NCBI GenBank assembly: GCA_949742185.1
Contig: CATJNN010000159.1
Location: forward strand, 1 to 33,198
DNA length: 33,198 nt
Direction of reading: 5' to 3'
DNA from: an uncultured Clostridia bacterium
GTDB lineage: Bacteria; Bacillota; Clostridia; UBA1381
This document shows positions 15,280-23,658 of this stretch, one piece after another (the first letter of the stretch is position 1; every line of letters starts with the position of its first letter). Below the pieces are notes generated by a model. It saw only the letters and a list, made by a program, of their open reading frames with translations. It did not search any database and was not told the origin of the DNA. Position numbers and translations under genes: made by a program.

Positions 15280-17396
15280 AGGACGGTCAGGCTATTTATG
15301 TTTCCGCTGTCGGAGACGACAGCGGAAACGGGGATTTTTACTCACCTGTAAAAACACTGGAACGCGCGATTGAGCTGGCTTCAGCAAAAAAAGAAGACGC
15401 GCAGGAAGAAATTAAAATATATATGCGGGGAGGCGTATACCATGTCTCGAACACGATTAAAATATCGGATTCCTACAATGAGTATGCGCCGCTCCGTATA
15501 TGTGCATATCGGAATGAAGATGTGACTATAAATGCAGGAATTGATATTCCTCTTTCGGCTATGGTGGCTGCGAATGCGGATTTTATAAACGCAGTTATCA
15601 ACAAGCCTGCGAGCGGAAAGATTTTGCAGTATAATCTGAGAGACGCAGGGATTGACGATTACGGAGAAATTTCTCTGCGCGGTTTTCTTATTTCCGATGA
15701 AAAGGAGGCGCAGGCAGAGCTTAGTTTAAACGGGCAAATGCAGCAGCTTGCGCGCTGGCCTAACGATGACTACACGGGGCTTATAAAGCCTGCGGATAAT
15801 TCCGATGAATATGGGAAAAGAAGTAAGGCGGGGATTGCCAATGGATGCAGCTTCAGAGTGGATTTTGACCGTCCGTCACGCTGGAGCAAACCGGAAGACG
15901 TATGGCTTGCGGGAACATTGGGACCTAATTATAATTTTGACTATTATCCGGTGAGTCGCTTTGACGCAGAGGAAAAACGGGTTTATTTAAGCCGCGGCGC
16001 ATTGCAGAAATATTATACCGAGCCGTATTACAGATTTGAGAATATTCCGGAAGAGCTTGACGCTCCGGGTGAATATTATATAGACAGACAAAGCGGCATG
16101 CTGTATTTTTATCCGCCGGAGAATACGCCGGAAAACTCAGTGCTGACAATAACAATGTCTACGCCGACATTGGATTATGGCGCGGGGAAAGCGCCGAATT
16201 CAATGTTCAGACTGGACAACTGCAAAAATATCAGTTTTGAAAATCTGACATTTAAAGGCGGACGCGGTTCGGCTGTGACAGGCAGATATAACGATAGGAT
16301 ACAGTTTATAAACTGCGACATTAACAGTTTTGGCGAGCATGGAATGCGATTGGACTATTCCACAAATATTACAGTAAAAGACTGTCGCGTGCATGACGTT
16401 GGTCAGGATGGAATGCAGTTTACAAATTGCGGGGATTATGCAAATCTTATTCCTAATAATATTCTTGTGCAAAATAATGAGATTTATAATTTTGCAAGAT
16501 TAGAGCGGGATTATAAGGCGGGAATAAATTTTGGATACAGAAGCGTAGGCGCTACTGCCGCTCATAATCATATATATAACGGACCTCATACGGGAATGAT
16601 TTTCTATGGCGTTAACAATAGTATCTATGGAAATGAGTTTAATAATCTTGTTACGGAATTTAATGATATGGACGCGTTATATACAAACAACTCCAACTAC
16701 CCTTGGGAAAGAGGAAACAAGATTTACGGAAATTACTTTCATGACATTGGAAGAAGCTCTATGAACGGCAGACATCAGGTTAATGTGAGAGCCATAAGAA
16801 CGGATAACAAGGGCTGCGGGCTTAATATATATGAAAATTTGTTCTATAGAATAGGCGACGGCGGAACCGGCAGAGGTAACAACGGAATAGGCGGAATAAC
16901 CGCTGAAGGTACGCGCAATAAAATTTATAATAATTTGTTTGTAGATTGCAATGAAGCGTATACGAATACGCAAAAGTATATTGAAATTGCCGAGGCTGAA
17001 GACGGGACGCTTTATCCGAATACAGGCACAATTAATGGAGCCAGTGTGGCTGATTTGAAGAAAGAGATGCAGGCAAGACTTCCTGTTTACGGAAAGCAGT
17101 TCCCAGAGCTTTACAGTTTCTTTAATGAGCATCCGAATATGTCAAAGACAAATGAATTTAAAAATAATATGATAATAAATAGGGCTTTTCCGCTTAGTAT
17201 ATATAACGGAGAGCAGAATAAAGAAGGATTTAGAGGTTCGGAGATGCTTGTTGATGCGTCAGGTAATTTTGTTGGAACTGAGGATCCGGGATTTATTTCA
17301 TATTCAGATGGAAATTTGGAGCTTTCGCCCGAAGCAGCGGCAAAGGTTGAGGGACTCCCAAACTTTGATATGAGTTCATTTGGTGTAATTAAATAA
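15231..17396 (+). CDS. Right-handed beta-helix (GH141-like) module without its own start; downstream half of a frameshifted fusion
   Basis: The frame is open from 15231 (after TAA 15228) to 17396. The track's ATG at 15423 is internal to a conserved domain: upstream in frame lies AIYVSAVGDDSGNGDF...KTLERAIELAS, the standard beginning of this family. There is no signal peptide, no SLH, no start codon and no RBS before it, so it is either reached from the upstream ORF by a -1 shift or is a fragment. Family hallmarks are IYMRGGVYH, QQLARWPN, DRPSRWSK, GTLGPNYNFDYYP, PGEYYIDRQSGMLYFY, the beta-helix coils, NDMDALY, and IRTDNKGCGLNIYENLF. The Asp pair in DMDA is shared with the paralogues at 17427 and 27940 and is a candidate catalytic site. 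The nearest family I can name is GH141, with moderate confidence. Confidence 0.7.
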   Translation, partial: YEGYIAAGNGGNPFQLEDGQAIYVSAVGDDSGNGDFYSPVKTLERAIELASAKKEDAQEEIKIYMRGGVYHVSNTIKISDSYNEYAPLRICAYRNEDVTINAGIDIPLSAMVAANADFINAVINKPASGKILQYNLRDAGIDDYGEISLRGFLISDEKEAQAELSLNGQMQQLARWPNDDYTGLIKPADNSDEYGKRSKAGIANGCSFRVDFDRPSRWSKPEDVWLAGTLGPNYNFDYYPVSRFDAEEKRVYLSRGALQKYYTEPYYRFENIPEELDAPGEYYIDRQSGMLYFYPPENTPENSVLTITMSTPTLDYGAGKAPNSMFRLDNCKNISFENLTFKGGRGSAVTGRYNDRIQFINCDINSFGEHGMRLDYSTNITVKDCRVHDVGQDGMQFTNCGDYANLIPNNILVQNNEIYNFARLERDYKAGINFGYRSVGATAAHNHIYNGPHTGMIFYGVNNSIYGNEFNNLVTEFNDMDALYTNNSNYPWERGNKIYGNYFHDIGRSSMNGRHQVNVRAIRTDNKGCGLNIYENLFYRIGDGGTGRGNNGIGGITAEGTRNKIYNNLFVDCNEAYTNTQKYIEIAEAEDGTLYPNTGTINGASVADLKKEMQARLPVYGKQFPELYSFFNEHPNMSKTNEFKNNMIINRAFPLSIYNGEQNKEGFRGSEMLVDASGNFVGTEDPGFISYSDGNLELSPEAAAKVEGLPNFDMSSFGVIK
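15267..15273 (+). promoter_or_regulatory. Candidate -1 ribosomal slippery site (CCCTTTC)
   Basis: The zero-frame codons are CCT TTC with a preceding C, giving C CCT TTC, an X XXY YYZ heptamer. After a -1 slip the two codons read CCC TTT, still Pro-Phe. The zero-frame stop TAG follows after one codon. The -1 frame continues as QLEDGQAIYVSAVGDD, the normal start of a beta-helix domain. It could also simply mark a base deletion. Confidence 0.4.
15301..15328 (+). other. Perfect 12-bp hairpin with GAGA tetraloop
   Basis: TTTCCGCTGTCG (15301-15312), GAGA, CGACAGCGGAAA (15317-15328). It lies 27 bases after the slippery heptamer, inside the coding region of the -1 frame. It may stimulate frameshifting, stabilise the upstream message or attenuate transcription. 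A chance effect of codon choice in VSAVGDDSGNG is also possible. Confidence 0.6.
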
Positions 17397-17426
17397 TTAA
17401 AAATACATTATATAGGAGGGCTAAAG

Positions 17427-20111
17427 GTGAAGAAGATTGCTATTATGCTTGCAGCGGCTATGACAATTCAAATGAGCGCTGCCGCCGCGTATGCAGACTA
17501 TGCGGATACCGCCGGTCATTGGGCGGAAGGCTTCATAAGCAGCCTGACCGCCGAGGGCATTGTGGAAGGGGATAGCGTAAGCTTCCGACCCGACAGCCAT
17601 GTCAGCGTGGCGGAATTCATAAAAATGACGCTGGCTGCAATGAAGATTGACGTTGCGCCGCAAACGGCAAACTGGTCGGCTCCGTATATTAAAAAAGCGT
17701 TAGAGGAAAAATTGATATATGCGGATGAAATTGTTGATTTTTCAAAGCCTATAACGCGTGGAGAGCTTGTTAAAATATGCGTGAGAGCTATAGATGCGAA
17801 CGCTGTGGCAGGCAATGAGCGAGAGCAGTTAATATCGCGTATTTCAGACTATTATGATATTCATAACAGCGACAAGGAATATGTGCTTGCGGCGTACGCT
17901 AATAAACTTATTTATGGTTATGAGGATAACAGCTTTCAAAGTGAAAGATATACCACAAGAGCGGAAGCGTGCGTTATAATAGATCGCATGATTTCAGCGG
18001 GTAATTTCTCTAAGCCGGACGACGGAGGCAATCAGACAGTGATAGACGCAGGCGACGCAGTATATGTCGCGGAGTCGGGAAGCGACTCAAACGACGGTTC
18101 GGCGGACGCTCCGTTTAAGACTATCGAAAAGGCGCGGGATAAAGTGCGCGAGGTTATCGCGGCGGGCGCTTATCCTAAGACAGGAATGACAGTTTACCTG
18201 CGCGGCGGGGAATACAGGCTTGACAAATCTCTGGAGCTTGGAGCGGGAGATTCGGGAACGGAGGAGGCGCCTGTTGTATACGCGTCATATCCGGGAGAAA
18301 CAGCGAGAATTACAGGCGGTGTGAAGCTGCCGTACAGTGAGTTTAAGAATATTTCAGACGATATGGCGTCTAAGCTGATTGATAAATCAGCGGCGGGAAA
18401 GGTGCTGGAGCTTGACCTCGGCAAGCTGGGAATTGAGGAGCTTGGTCAGCTTTCGAGACGAGGATATCTTATTGCGGCGGAGGGAGTTCCGCAGGCGGAG
18501 TTATATGTAGACGGAAGCAGAATGCAGCTTGCGCGCTGGCCCAATAAGGACTGGGTCGGTACGACTGAAATTGTCAGAAGCGGCGCGAGAAGCAAAAACG
18601 GAGTTTTGGAGGGCGCGGTCTACAAGATTGACTATGACCGTCCGACAAAGTGGAAAAACAATATTAACGAGATTTACACAGCGGGCGTTCTGGGACCGAA
18701 CTATTTTTACGGATATTTCCCGATAGAGAAAATCGACCCCGGACAGATAACGCTTAAGGAAGGCTCGGTAACAAGCTACTATTCAAAGCATTTTATTCGA
18801 TACGAAAACATATTTGAAGAGCTTGACGAGCCGGGCGAATACTACATAGACCGTAACACAAAAATGCTCTATATGTATCCGCAGGACGGATTGGGCGCGA
18901 ACTCCGATATAATGCTTTCACAGATTAGCGAGAATTTGATTGCAGGTTCAAATGTAAGCAATGTTACATTTAAAAATCTGAAAATGGATTGTTCGCGCGC
19001 GGGAGTTGTGCGTATAAATGGAGCGAAAAACGTCACGGTTGAAAACTGCGAGGTCTCCGGAACAGGTACGAACGGCGTGTATTTAAACGGTACTGGCTGC
19101 ACGGTTAAAAACTCGATAATCCATGATATAGGAAGTACGGGAATCAGTATAACGGGCGGCGACTACGATAACATTGTTTCAAGTGAGAATATGGTTACGA
19201 ATAATCATATTTATAAGGCGGCGCAGATTGAACGCTCGTATCAGACGGGTATTACCGTAGGCCACAGGTCAGTAGGCACGACGGTGAGTCATAATGAAAT
19301 TCATGATATGCCTCATGCCGCGGTTATTATATACGGACCTAATCACACGATTGAATATAACAACATATATGACTCGGTTAAGGAATTCCACGATATGGAC
19401 GCTATATATATGAATGTATATCAGTATCCGTGGGAGCGCAATGTCATAATAAGAAGAAACTATATTCATGATTTGGGACAGCAGACGTTTACGGAAAAGC
19501 AGATGAATGTTGCGGGAATAAGAACGGATAATAACGGAAACGGTTTGCAGGTGCTTGAAAATGTGTTCTACAATATAGGATATCAGAACGCAAACGGAAT
19601 ACGCGGCGTGTGCGCTCAGGGTATCGACAATGTTGTGAATGGTAATATGTTTATAGACACTTCAGGAACATATGAAGCCGCGCATTCATATAATCCGGAC
19701 GCGAAGTGGGATGTGCAGTCCGACAGCGTTAAGGGAACTTATGAACAGTGGCAGAAATACAGCCCGAAATATTCAGAGCAGAATCCTGAGGTTGCGGATT
19801 TCTTTAAACATCATTTCGGAGCATATCAAAACGGAAATAAATTTAAGAATAATCTGGTGGTGAATATTAAATTCCCGCTCGGCACGGCAAACGGCGCTCC
19901 GGCGGCTCAGGGCTTTTTTGCAGCGGAGCAGCTTGTTGAGGCTGAGGGAAATATAGTCACAAAATCCGACCCCGGATTTGCAGACTACAGCAAAGGAGAT
20001 TTCACCCTTAAAGACGACAGCGAGGTTTACAGCAAGAATAAAGATTTCCCGAAGATTGACTTTAAAAATATAGGTCTGCTGAAGGACGAGGCTGTGGGCG
20101 TGGTAAAATAG
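17427..20111 (+). CDS. SLH-anchored right-handed beta-helix protein (GH141-like)
   Basis: The protein is 894 aa and starts at GTG after a strong AGGAGGG. A signal peptide covers 1-23. Three SLH motifs lie at about 24-195 (DTAGHWAEGFISSL, ANWSAPYIKKALEE, RAEACVIIDRMIS), which bind pyruvylated cell-wall polymer and place the protein on the cell surface. A short linker follows, then the beta-helix unit, about 211-890. It contains YVAESGSDSNDGS, VYLRGGEYRL, MQLARWPN, DRPTKWKN, PGEYYIDRNTKMLYMY, repeated coils with N-x-I-x-x-x turns, FHDMDAIY (Asp656/Asp658) and IRTDNNGNGLQ. It resembles GH141, a family with known alpha-L-fucosidase and xylanase members; other beta-helix hydrolases or lyases remain possible. 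It follows the preceding ORF by 30 bases and precedes the next by 15, so it is in one operon with them. Substrate unknown, likely a uronate-rich plant or host glycan. Confidence 0.82.
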   Translation: MKKIAIMLAAAMTIQMSAAAAYADYADTAGHWAEGFISSLTAEGIVEGDSVSFRPDSHVSVAEFIKMTLAAMKIDVAPQTANWSAPYIKKALEEKLIYADEIVDFSKPITRGELVKICVRAIDANAVAGNEREQLISRISDYYDIHNSDKEYVLAAYANKLIYGYEDNSFQSERYTTRAEACVIIDRMISAGNFSKPDDGGNQTVIDAGDAVYVAESGSDSNDGSADAPFKTIEKARDKVREVIAAGAYPKTGMTVYLRGGEYRLDKSLELGAGDSGTEEAPVVYASYPGETARITGGVKLPYSEFKNISDDMASKLIDKSAAGKVLELDLGKLGIEELGQLSRRGYLIAAEGVPQAELYVDGSRMQLARWPNKDWVGTTEIVRSGARSKNGVLEGAVYKIDYDRPTKWKNNINEIYTAGVLGPNYFYGYFPIEKIDPGQITLKEGSVTSYYSKHFIRYENIFEELDEPGEYYIDRNTKMLYMYPQDGLGANSDIMLSQISENLIAGSNVSNVTFKNLKMDCSRAGVVRINGAKNVTVENCEVSGTGTNGVYLNGTGCTVKNSIIHDIGSTGISITGGDYDNIVSSENMVTNNHIYKAAQIERSYQTGITVGHRSVGTTVSHNEIHDMPHAAVIIYGPNHTIEYNNIYDSVKEFHDMDAIYMNVYQYPWERNVIIRRNYIHDLGQQTFTEKQMNVAGIRTDNNGNGLQVLENVFYNIGYQNANGIRGVCAQGIDNVVNGNMFIDTSGTYEAAHSYNPDAKWDVQSDSVKGTYEQWQKYSPKYSEQNPEVADFFKHHFGAYQNGNKFKNNLVVNIKFPLGTANGAPAAQGFFAAEQLVEAEGNIVTKSDPGFADYSKGDFTLKDDSEVYSKNKDFPKIDFKNIGLLKDEAVGVVK

Positions 20112-20126
20112 AAAGGATGAGTGTAA

Positions 20127-23100
20127 TTGAAGAAAAAAATATTGTCGTTTATAATTGCGGCGGTTCTGCTGTTTCAGATAGCCGCAATACCGAACGTATC
20201 AGCGGCGGGGGTTACGCTTCCGGGCACGTATACGTTTATTGACACCTGTTACAGCCCTGTAAACGGCGGCACATATGTTGCGATGGCAAAGAATTTTACC
20301 GATGCGCAAAATCATCCCGCAAGAATTTATGTATCGCAAAACGGAGAGGACTGGACAGAGGCAAAAACTTTTAGTCAGGCGAAGCATTATTACCAAGCAG
20401 ACGTCAGACAAAATATCGTATGGTGGGAAAAAGAGCAAAAGTTTGTAGCTATTATACTTAATCATCTCTGGTTTTCAGAGGATGGTTATACATGGGAAAT
20501 GGTGCCGGAGGAGATTTTTAAACGCTCCAATGCTGTTATTGCAACAAACGGACAGCGGCTTGTGGTACTTGCAAAAGCATCTATGCTGGTATTTGACGAC
20601 CTGGAGAATCCGCCTGTTGAAACATATATCTTTGATAAGAAGCCAGACAATAACACATGTGGTAAAACGATAGGTATTTCTCCGGAAGAACCATATCTAT
20701 ATTTTGGAACTGACCAATATAAGATATGGCTGTGTGACAGCCGTATAGGGCCTAATGGTGATCCGGAACGACCAGACACATCTGCGCAGCTGACTGAAAA
20801 TATCGGCGCAATACCGTACGACATGGAATGGGTTAGCGGTTTAGAAGGCTGGATTACGGTGAATGGGAAGGCTGTGCTGCGCGTTGTTAATAATGCGGAT
20901 AAGCCAAGCTATAGCTCTTTAAATGAAGTGATGCTTTCAGACGGTACAGCCAACAAGGAAGGTTTTACGGCTGTTGCTGCAAATGATGAAAATATTGTGT
21001 TTGGTACGGAAAAAGGCAAATTCTACATTGCTCCAAACGACAAAGAGGTGGTAAAGGGAACGATTCCGTTTACGGTTGTTGAAGCGGGATATCTCGATAA
21101 CACGGAAGAAATCCGTTCAATAAGCGCGGCGGGAGACGGAATGTTTTTTGCGGTTTCTAAGACGAAGATATTCCTGATTATGCAAGAGGACGACGGCGTG
21201 TGGCGTTTTTATGATGTCGGCGGTTCCAATATATCGCTTGAAAACGAGACCCGCTTTGAAATCCCTGCGTCAGGATCATACACAACAACATTCGCGCCGG
21301 TTAACTATGATTATAAAGGTAATGTTTCTTCCGATAATATTGTAAGCTTTGATTTAATATCAGAGCTTCCGACAGGAGTAACATCGGAAAAGCTTAGCGA
21401 TGCAAGTGCGCAGTTTACGATTGACAGCACGGTTTCCGGCGGACACGAGATTAAATATAAAGCTGTGACTGAGAGCGGAAAAACACAAGAATTTGTTATA
21501 ACTGTAGTGGACGAAGATCATATTGAAATAACGGGAAATGATAATATGGCAATTCCTCTGGAAGGCGACGAGGCAGAGAGGTATGAGTATCTCTTTGAGA
21601 TGATAGGAACCGACGGAAATACAATGGACCGTGAGATTGTTGTAAATGTGGAAACTATGCCGGAGGGAGCGAGCTTTGACAGCAGCTCAAACACTTTTAT
21701 CATAGGCGAGAATACGGAGCCCGGCGAGATTGTGTTTACGGCGTCTTCTGCAGTTAAACCTGAAAATAAAGCGGAAAAACGTGTTAATGTGTCAAGACGC
21801 AAGCCTGTAAAAATAGTTTTTGACGAAGCGCCAGACGCGGTGTACATTCCTTATGAGGGGAAAGCGCTGTATAAGTATTCAGCTAAGCTGTATGACCAGA
21901 CTGATAGAGAGCTTTCCTATGAAAAAGTGAAATGGAGCGTTGAAGCGAAGGATATTCCGAGTATGGACGGCGTTGCGATGGAAGAGAACAGAGGCGAGCT
22001 TTCGCTAATCAGCACATTAATAAAAGGTACTGTTACAATAACGGCGGCTTCCGCAAGCGACGCGGAGCTTATCATACAAAAGGATGTTAAGCTTAATTAC
22101 ACTGACCGCCGTATAGTGGATGACGACTTTGCTCAATTTAGTCTGGACACGTCTGTGCCAGCCGAGGGAAAACTTCCGCTTGCGTCAAGAGGACCTCAAG
22201 GAAGCACAATTAAATGGCGCAGCACGGATGAGAACGTTATAACAACAGACGGAACGGTAATTCGTCCGAGCCGCGAGGATAAAAAGGTTACGCTCACCGG
22301 AGCGTGGAAGTATAACACGGCGACGATTGAAAGAAAATACGAGTTTTTAGTGAAAAAAGCAGAGACGCTTTGCGTTAACGGCGATTTAAAGGAGAACAGC
22401 ACAAAGGGCTGGAATCCGAAAAATAATACGGAATTATCCGTTATTGAGGAGAACGGCAAGAACGTGCTTAAATCAAGCGGTACGGGCGCGTATCAGACAA
22501 TAACTTTCACAAACAACAGCAGTTACGGCTTTAATGCGAGAGTGAAAGCGCCGGCAAACGGAAAAATAAGATTAATGTCTGAAAAGGTTGGCAAAATTGC
22601 GGAAATCACGTCTAACGGACAGTATCAGGATATAAAAGCGTCGTATGATTATCGCAAGCAAAAGAATTCTTTTGAGGACAAAATTTATCTTGAATATACC
22701 GGTGATTTGCTCGTAGACGAGCTTAAGGTGTATGAGATTACTCTGGAACTTAACGCTGCGGCGGCTGCAGTGAATAAGGCAGTGTATAGCAAAAAGGAAA
22801 AGGATATAAATGCGGCTGCGGATTTGCTTGACGCTTTTTATGATTTGCCGGTGCGCGACGAGCTTAGAGATAAGCTTGACAAAATAAACAGCTCTTCAAG
22901 CGGTGGTTCCGGCGGCTCGGGAGGTTCCGGCGGCGGTGGCGGAGGAAGTTCATCAAAGAATCACAGCACCGCGCCGTCCACAGTGATTATGGGGAACAAT
23001 ACAAATGCAATTCCAACGCCGCCTAAGAAAGAGGACAACACAGCAGACGAGCTTGATACATATCTTTTGAAGTTTAAGGATATGAAAGGGCACTGGGCGA

Positions 23101-23618
23101 GAACAGACGTTGAGCAAATGGCTGAGCTCGGCGTTATAACCGGAGACGGAAACGATATGTTCCGTCCTGACGACGAAGTGTCAAGAGCGGAATTTGCTGC
23201 AATGATAACGCGCGCGATGGGACTTGAGCCGACAGCGTACGAAAACAGTTTCTTTGACGTTGTAAGCGGCGACTGGTATTCGGGATATGTTCAGACAGTG
23301 CGCAGTAATAATTATATGAACGGCTACGACGGATTGTTTAATCCGAATGAAGCGATAACGCGCGAGGAACTTGCAAAGGTTATTGTAGCGGCGTATAACG
23401 CCAAAACAAATACAAAGCTGGAAACAGGAAAGACCCTGTATTTCAACGACCTCGACAATATAAGCTATTGGGCGTACGACTATATAGTGGAGGCGGCTGA
23501 CATGGGCTTTATCAACGGAATGACAGAGGAGCTTTTCGCTCCGAAACAGCATGCGACACGCGCGCAGACTGCCGTTATGTTAAAGCGCGTTTACGATAAG
23601 CTTAATCCGGCGCAGTAA
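20127..23618 (+). CDS. Surface protein: propeller-like domain + Ig-like domains + CBM-like module + C-terminal SLH
   Basis: The protein is 1,163 aa and starts at TTG (20127) after AAAGGA; no better start exists in frame. A signal peptide covers 1-27. Residues about 30-375 are a fourth copy of the propeller-like domain of the 11665 protein (LPGTYTFIDTCYSPVNGG; NIVWWEKEQKFVAI; FSEDGYTWEM). Residues about 385-735 hold several Ig-like sandwiches. About 745-875 is a jelly-roll resembling carbohydrate-binding modules (NGDLKENSTKGWNPKN). About 880-920 is a helical hairpin followed by a Gly/Ser linker. Three SLH motifs lie at about 980-1160 (MKGHWARTDVEQMAELG; DWYSGYVQTVRSN; ISYWAYDYIVEAA). No catalytic residues are recognised, so the best guess is a surface glycan-binding protein, loosely playing the part SusE/SusF-like proteins play in Bacteroidetes. 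SLH is at the opposite end from that of the beta-helix neighbours. Confidence 0.8.
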   Translation: MKKKILSFIIAAVLLFQIAAIPNVSAAGVTLPGTYTFIDTCYSPVNGGTYVAMAKNFTDAQNHPARIYVSQNGEDWTEAKTFSQAKHYYQADVRQNIVWWEKEQKFVAIILNHLWFSEDGYTWEMVPEEIFKRSNAVIATNGQRLVVLAKASMLVFDDLENPPVETYIFDKKPDNNTCGKTIGISPEEPYLYFGTDQYKIWLCDSRIGPNGDPERPDTSAQLTENIGAIPYDMEWVSGLEGWITVNGKAVLRVVNNADKPSYSSLNEVMLSDGTANKEGFTAVAANDENIVFGTEKGKFYIAPNDKEVVKGTIPFTVVEAGYLDNTEEIRSISAAGDGMFFAVSKTKIFLIMQEDDGVWRFYDVGGSNISLENETRFEIPASGSYTTTFAPVNYDYKGNVSSDNIVSFDLISELPTGVTSEKLSDASAQFTIDSTVSGGHEIKYKAVTESGKTQEFVITVVDEDHIEITGNDNMAIPLEGDEAERYEYLFEMIGTDGNTMDREIVVNVETMPEGASFDSSSNTFIIGENTEPGEIVFTASSAVKPENKAEKRVNVSRRKPVKIVFDEAPDAVYIPYEGKALYKYSAKLYDQTDRELSYEKVKWSVEAKDIPSMDGVAMEENRGELSLISTLIKGTVTITAASASDAELIIQKDVKLNYTDRRIVDDDFAQFSLDTSVPAEGKLPLASRGPQGSTIKWRSTDENVITTDGTVIRPSREDKKVTLTGAWKYNTATIERKYEFLVKKAETLCVNGDLKENSTKGWNPKNNTELSVIEENGKNVLKSSGTGAYQTITFTNNSSYGFNARVKAPANGKIRLMSEKVGKIAEITSNGQYQDIKASYDYRKQKNSFEDKIYLEYTGDLLVDELKVYEITLELNAAAAAVNKAVYSKKEKDINAAADLLDAFYDLPVRDELRDKLDKINSSSSGGSGGSGGSGGGGGGSSSKNHSTAPSTVIMGNNTNAIPTPPKKEDNTADELDTYLLKFKDMKGHWARTDVEQMAELGVITGDGNDMFRPDDEVSRAEFAAMITRAMGLEPTAYENSFFDVVSGDWYSGYVQTVRSNNYMNGYDGLFNPNEAITREELAKVIVAAYNAKTNTKLETGKTLYFNDLDNISYWAYDYIVEAADMGFINGMTEELFAPKQHATRAQTAVMLKRVYDKLNPAQ

Positions 23619-23658
23619 TGTTTTGCCGATTTATAAAGAAAGGAGTTATAAGGTTATA

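Noticed and set aside
15301-15340. Hairpin at 15301 as a simple intrinsic terminator
   Set aside because: No T-run follows directly; the nearest (TTTTT) is 7 bases away after GGGGA, and coding sequence continues without a new promoter for the operon.
15423-17396. ATG at 15423 as the genuine start of a separate gene
   Set aside because: In-frame sequence upstream encodes the conserved beginning of the beta-helix family, and there is no ribosome binding site or signal peptide at 15423.
22885-22950. Gly/Ser-coding repeat as a DNA repeat or CRISPR-like array
   Set aside because: It is a low-complexity protein linker (GGSGGSGGS) in frame; there are no spacers or repeats of the CRISPR kind anywhere in the window.
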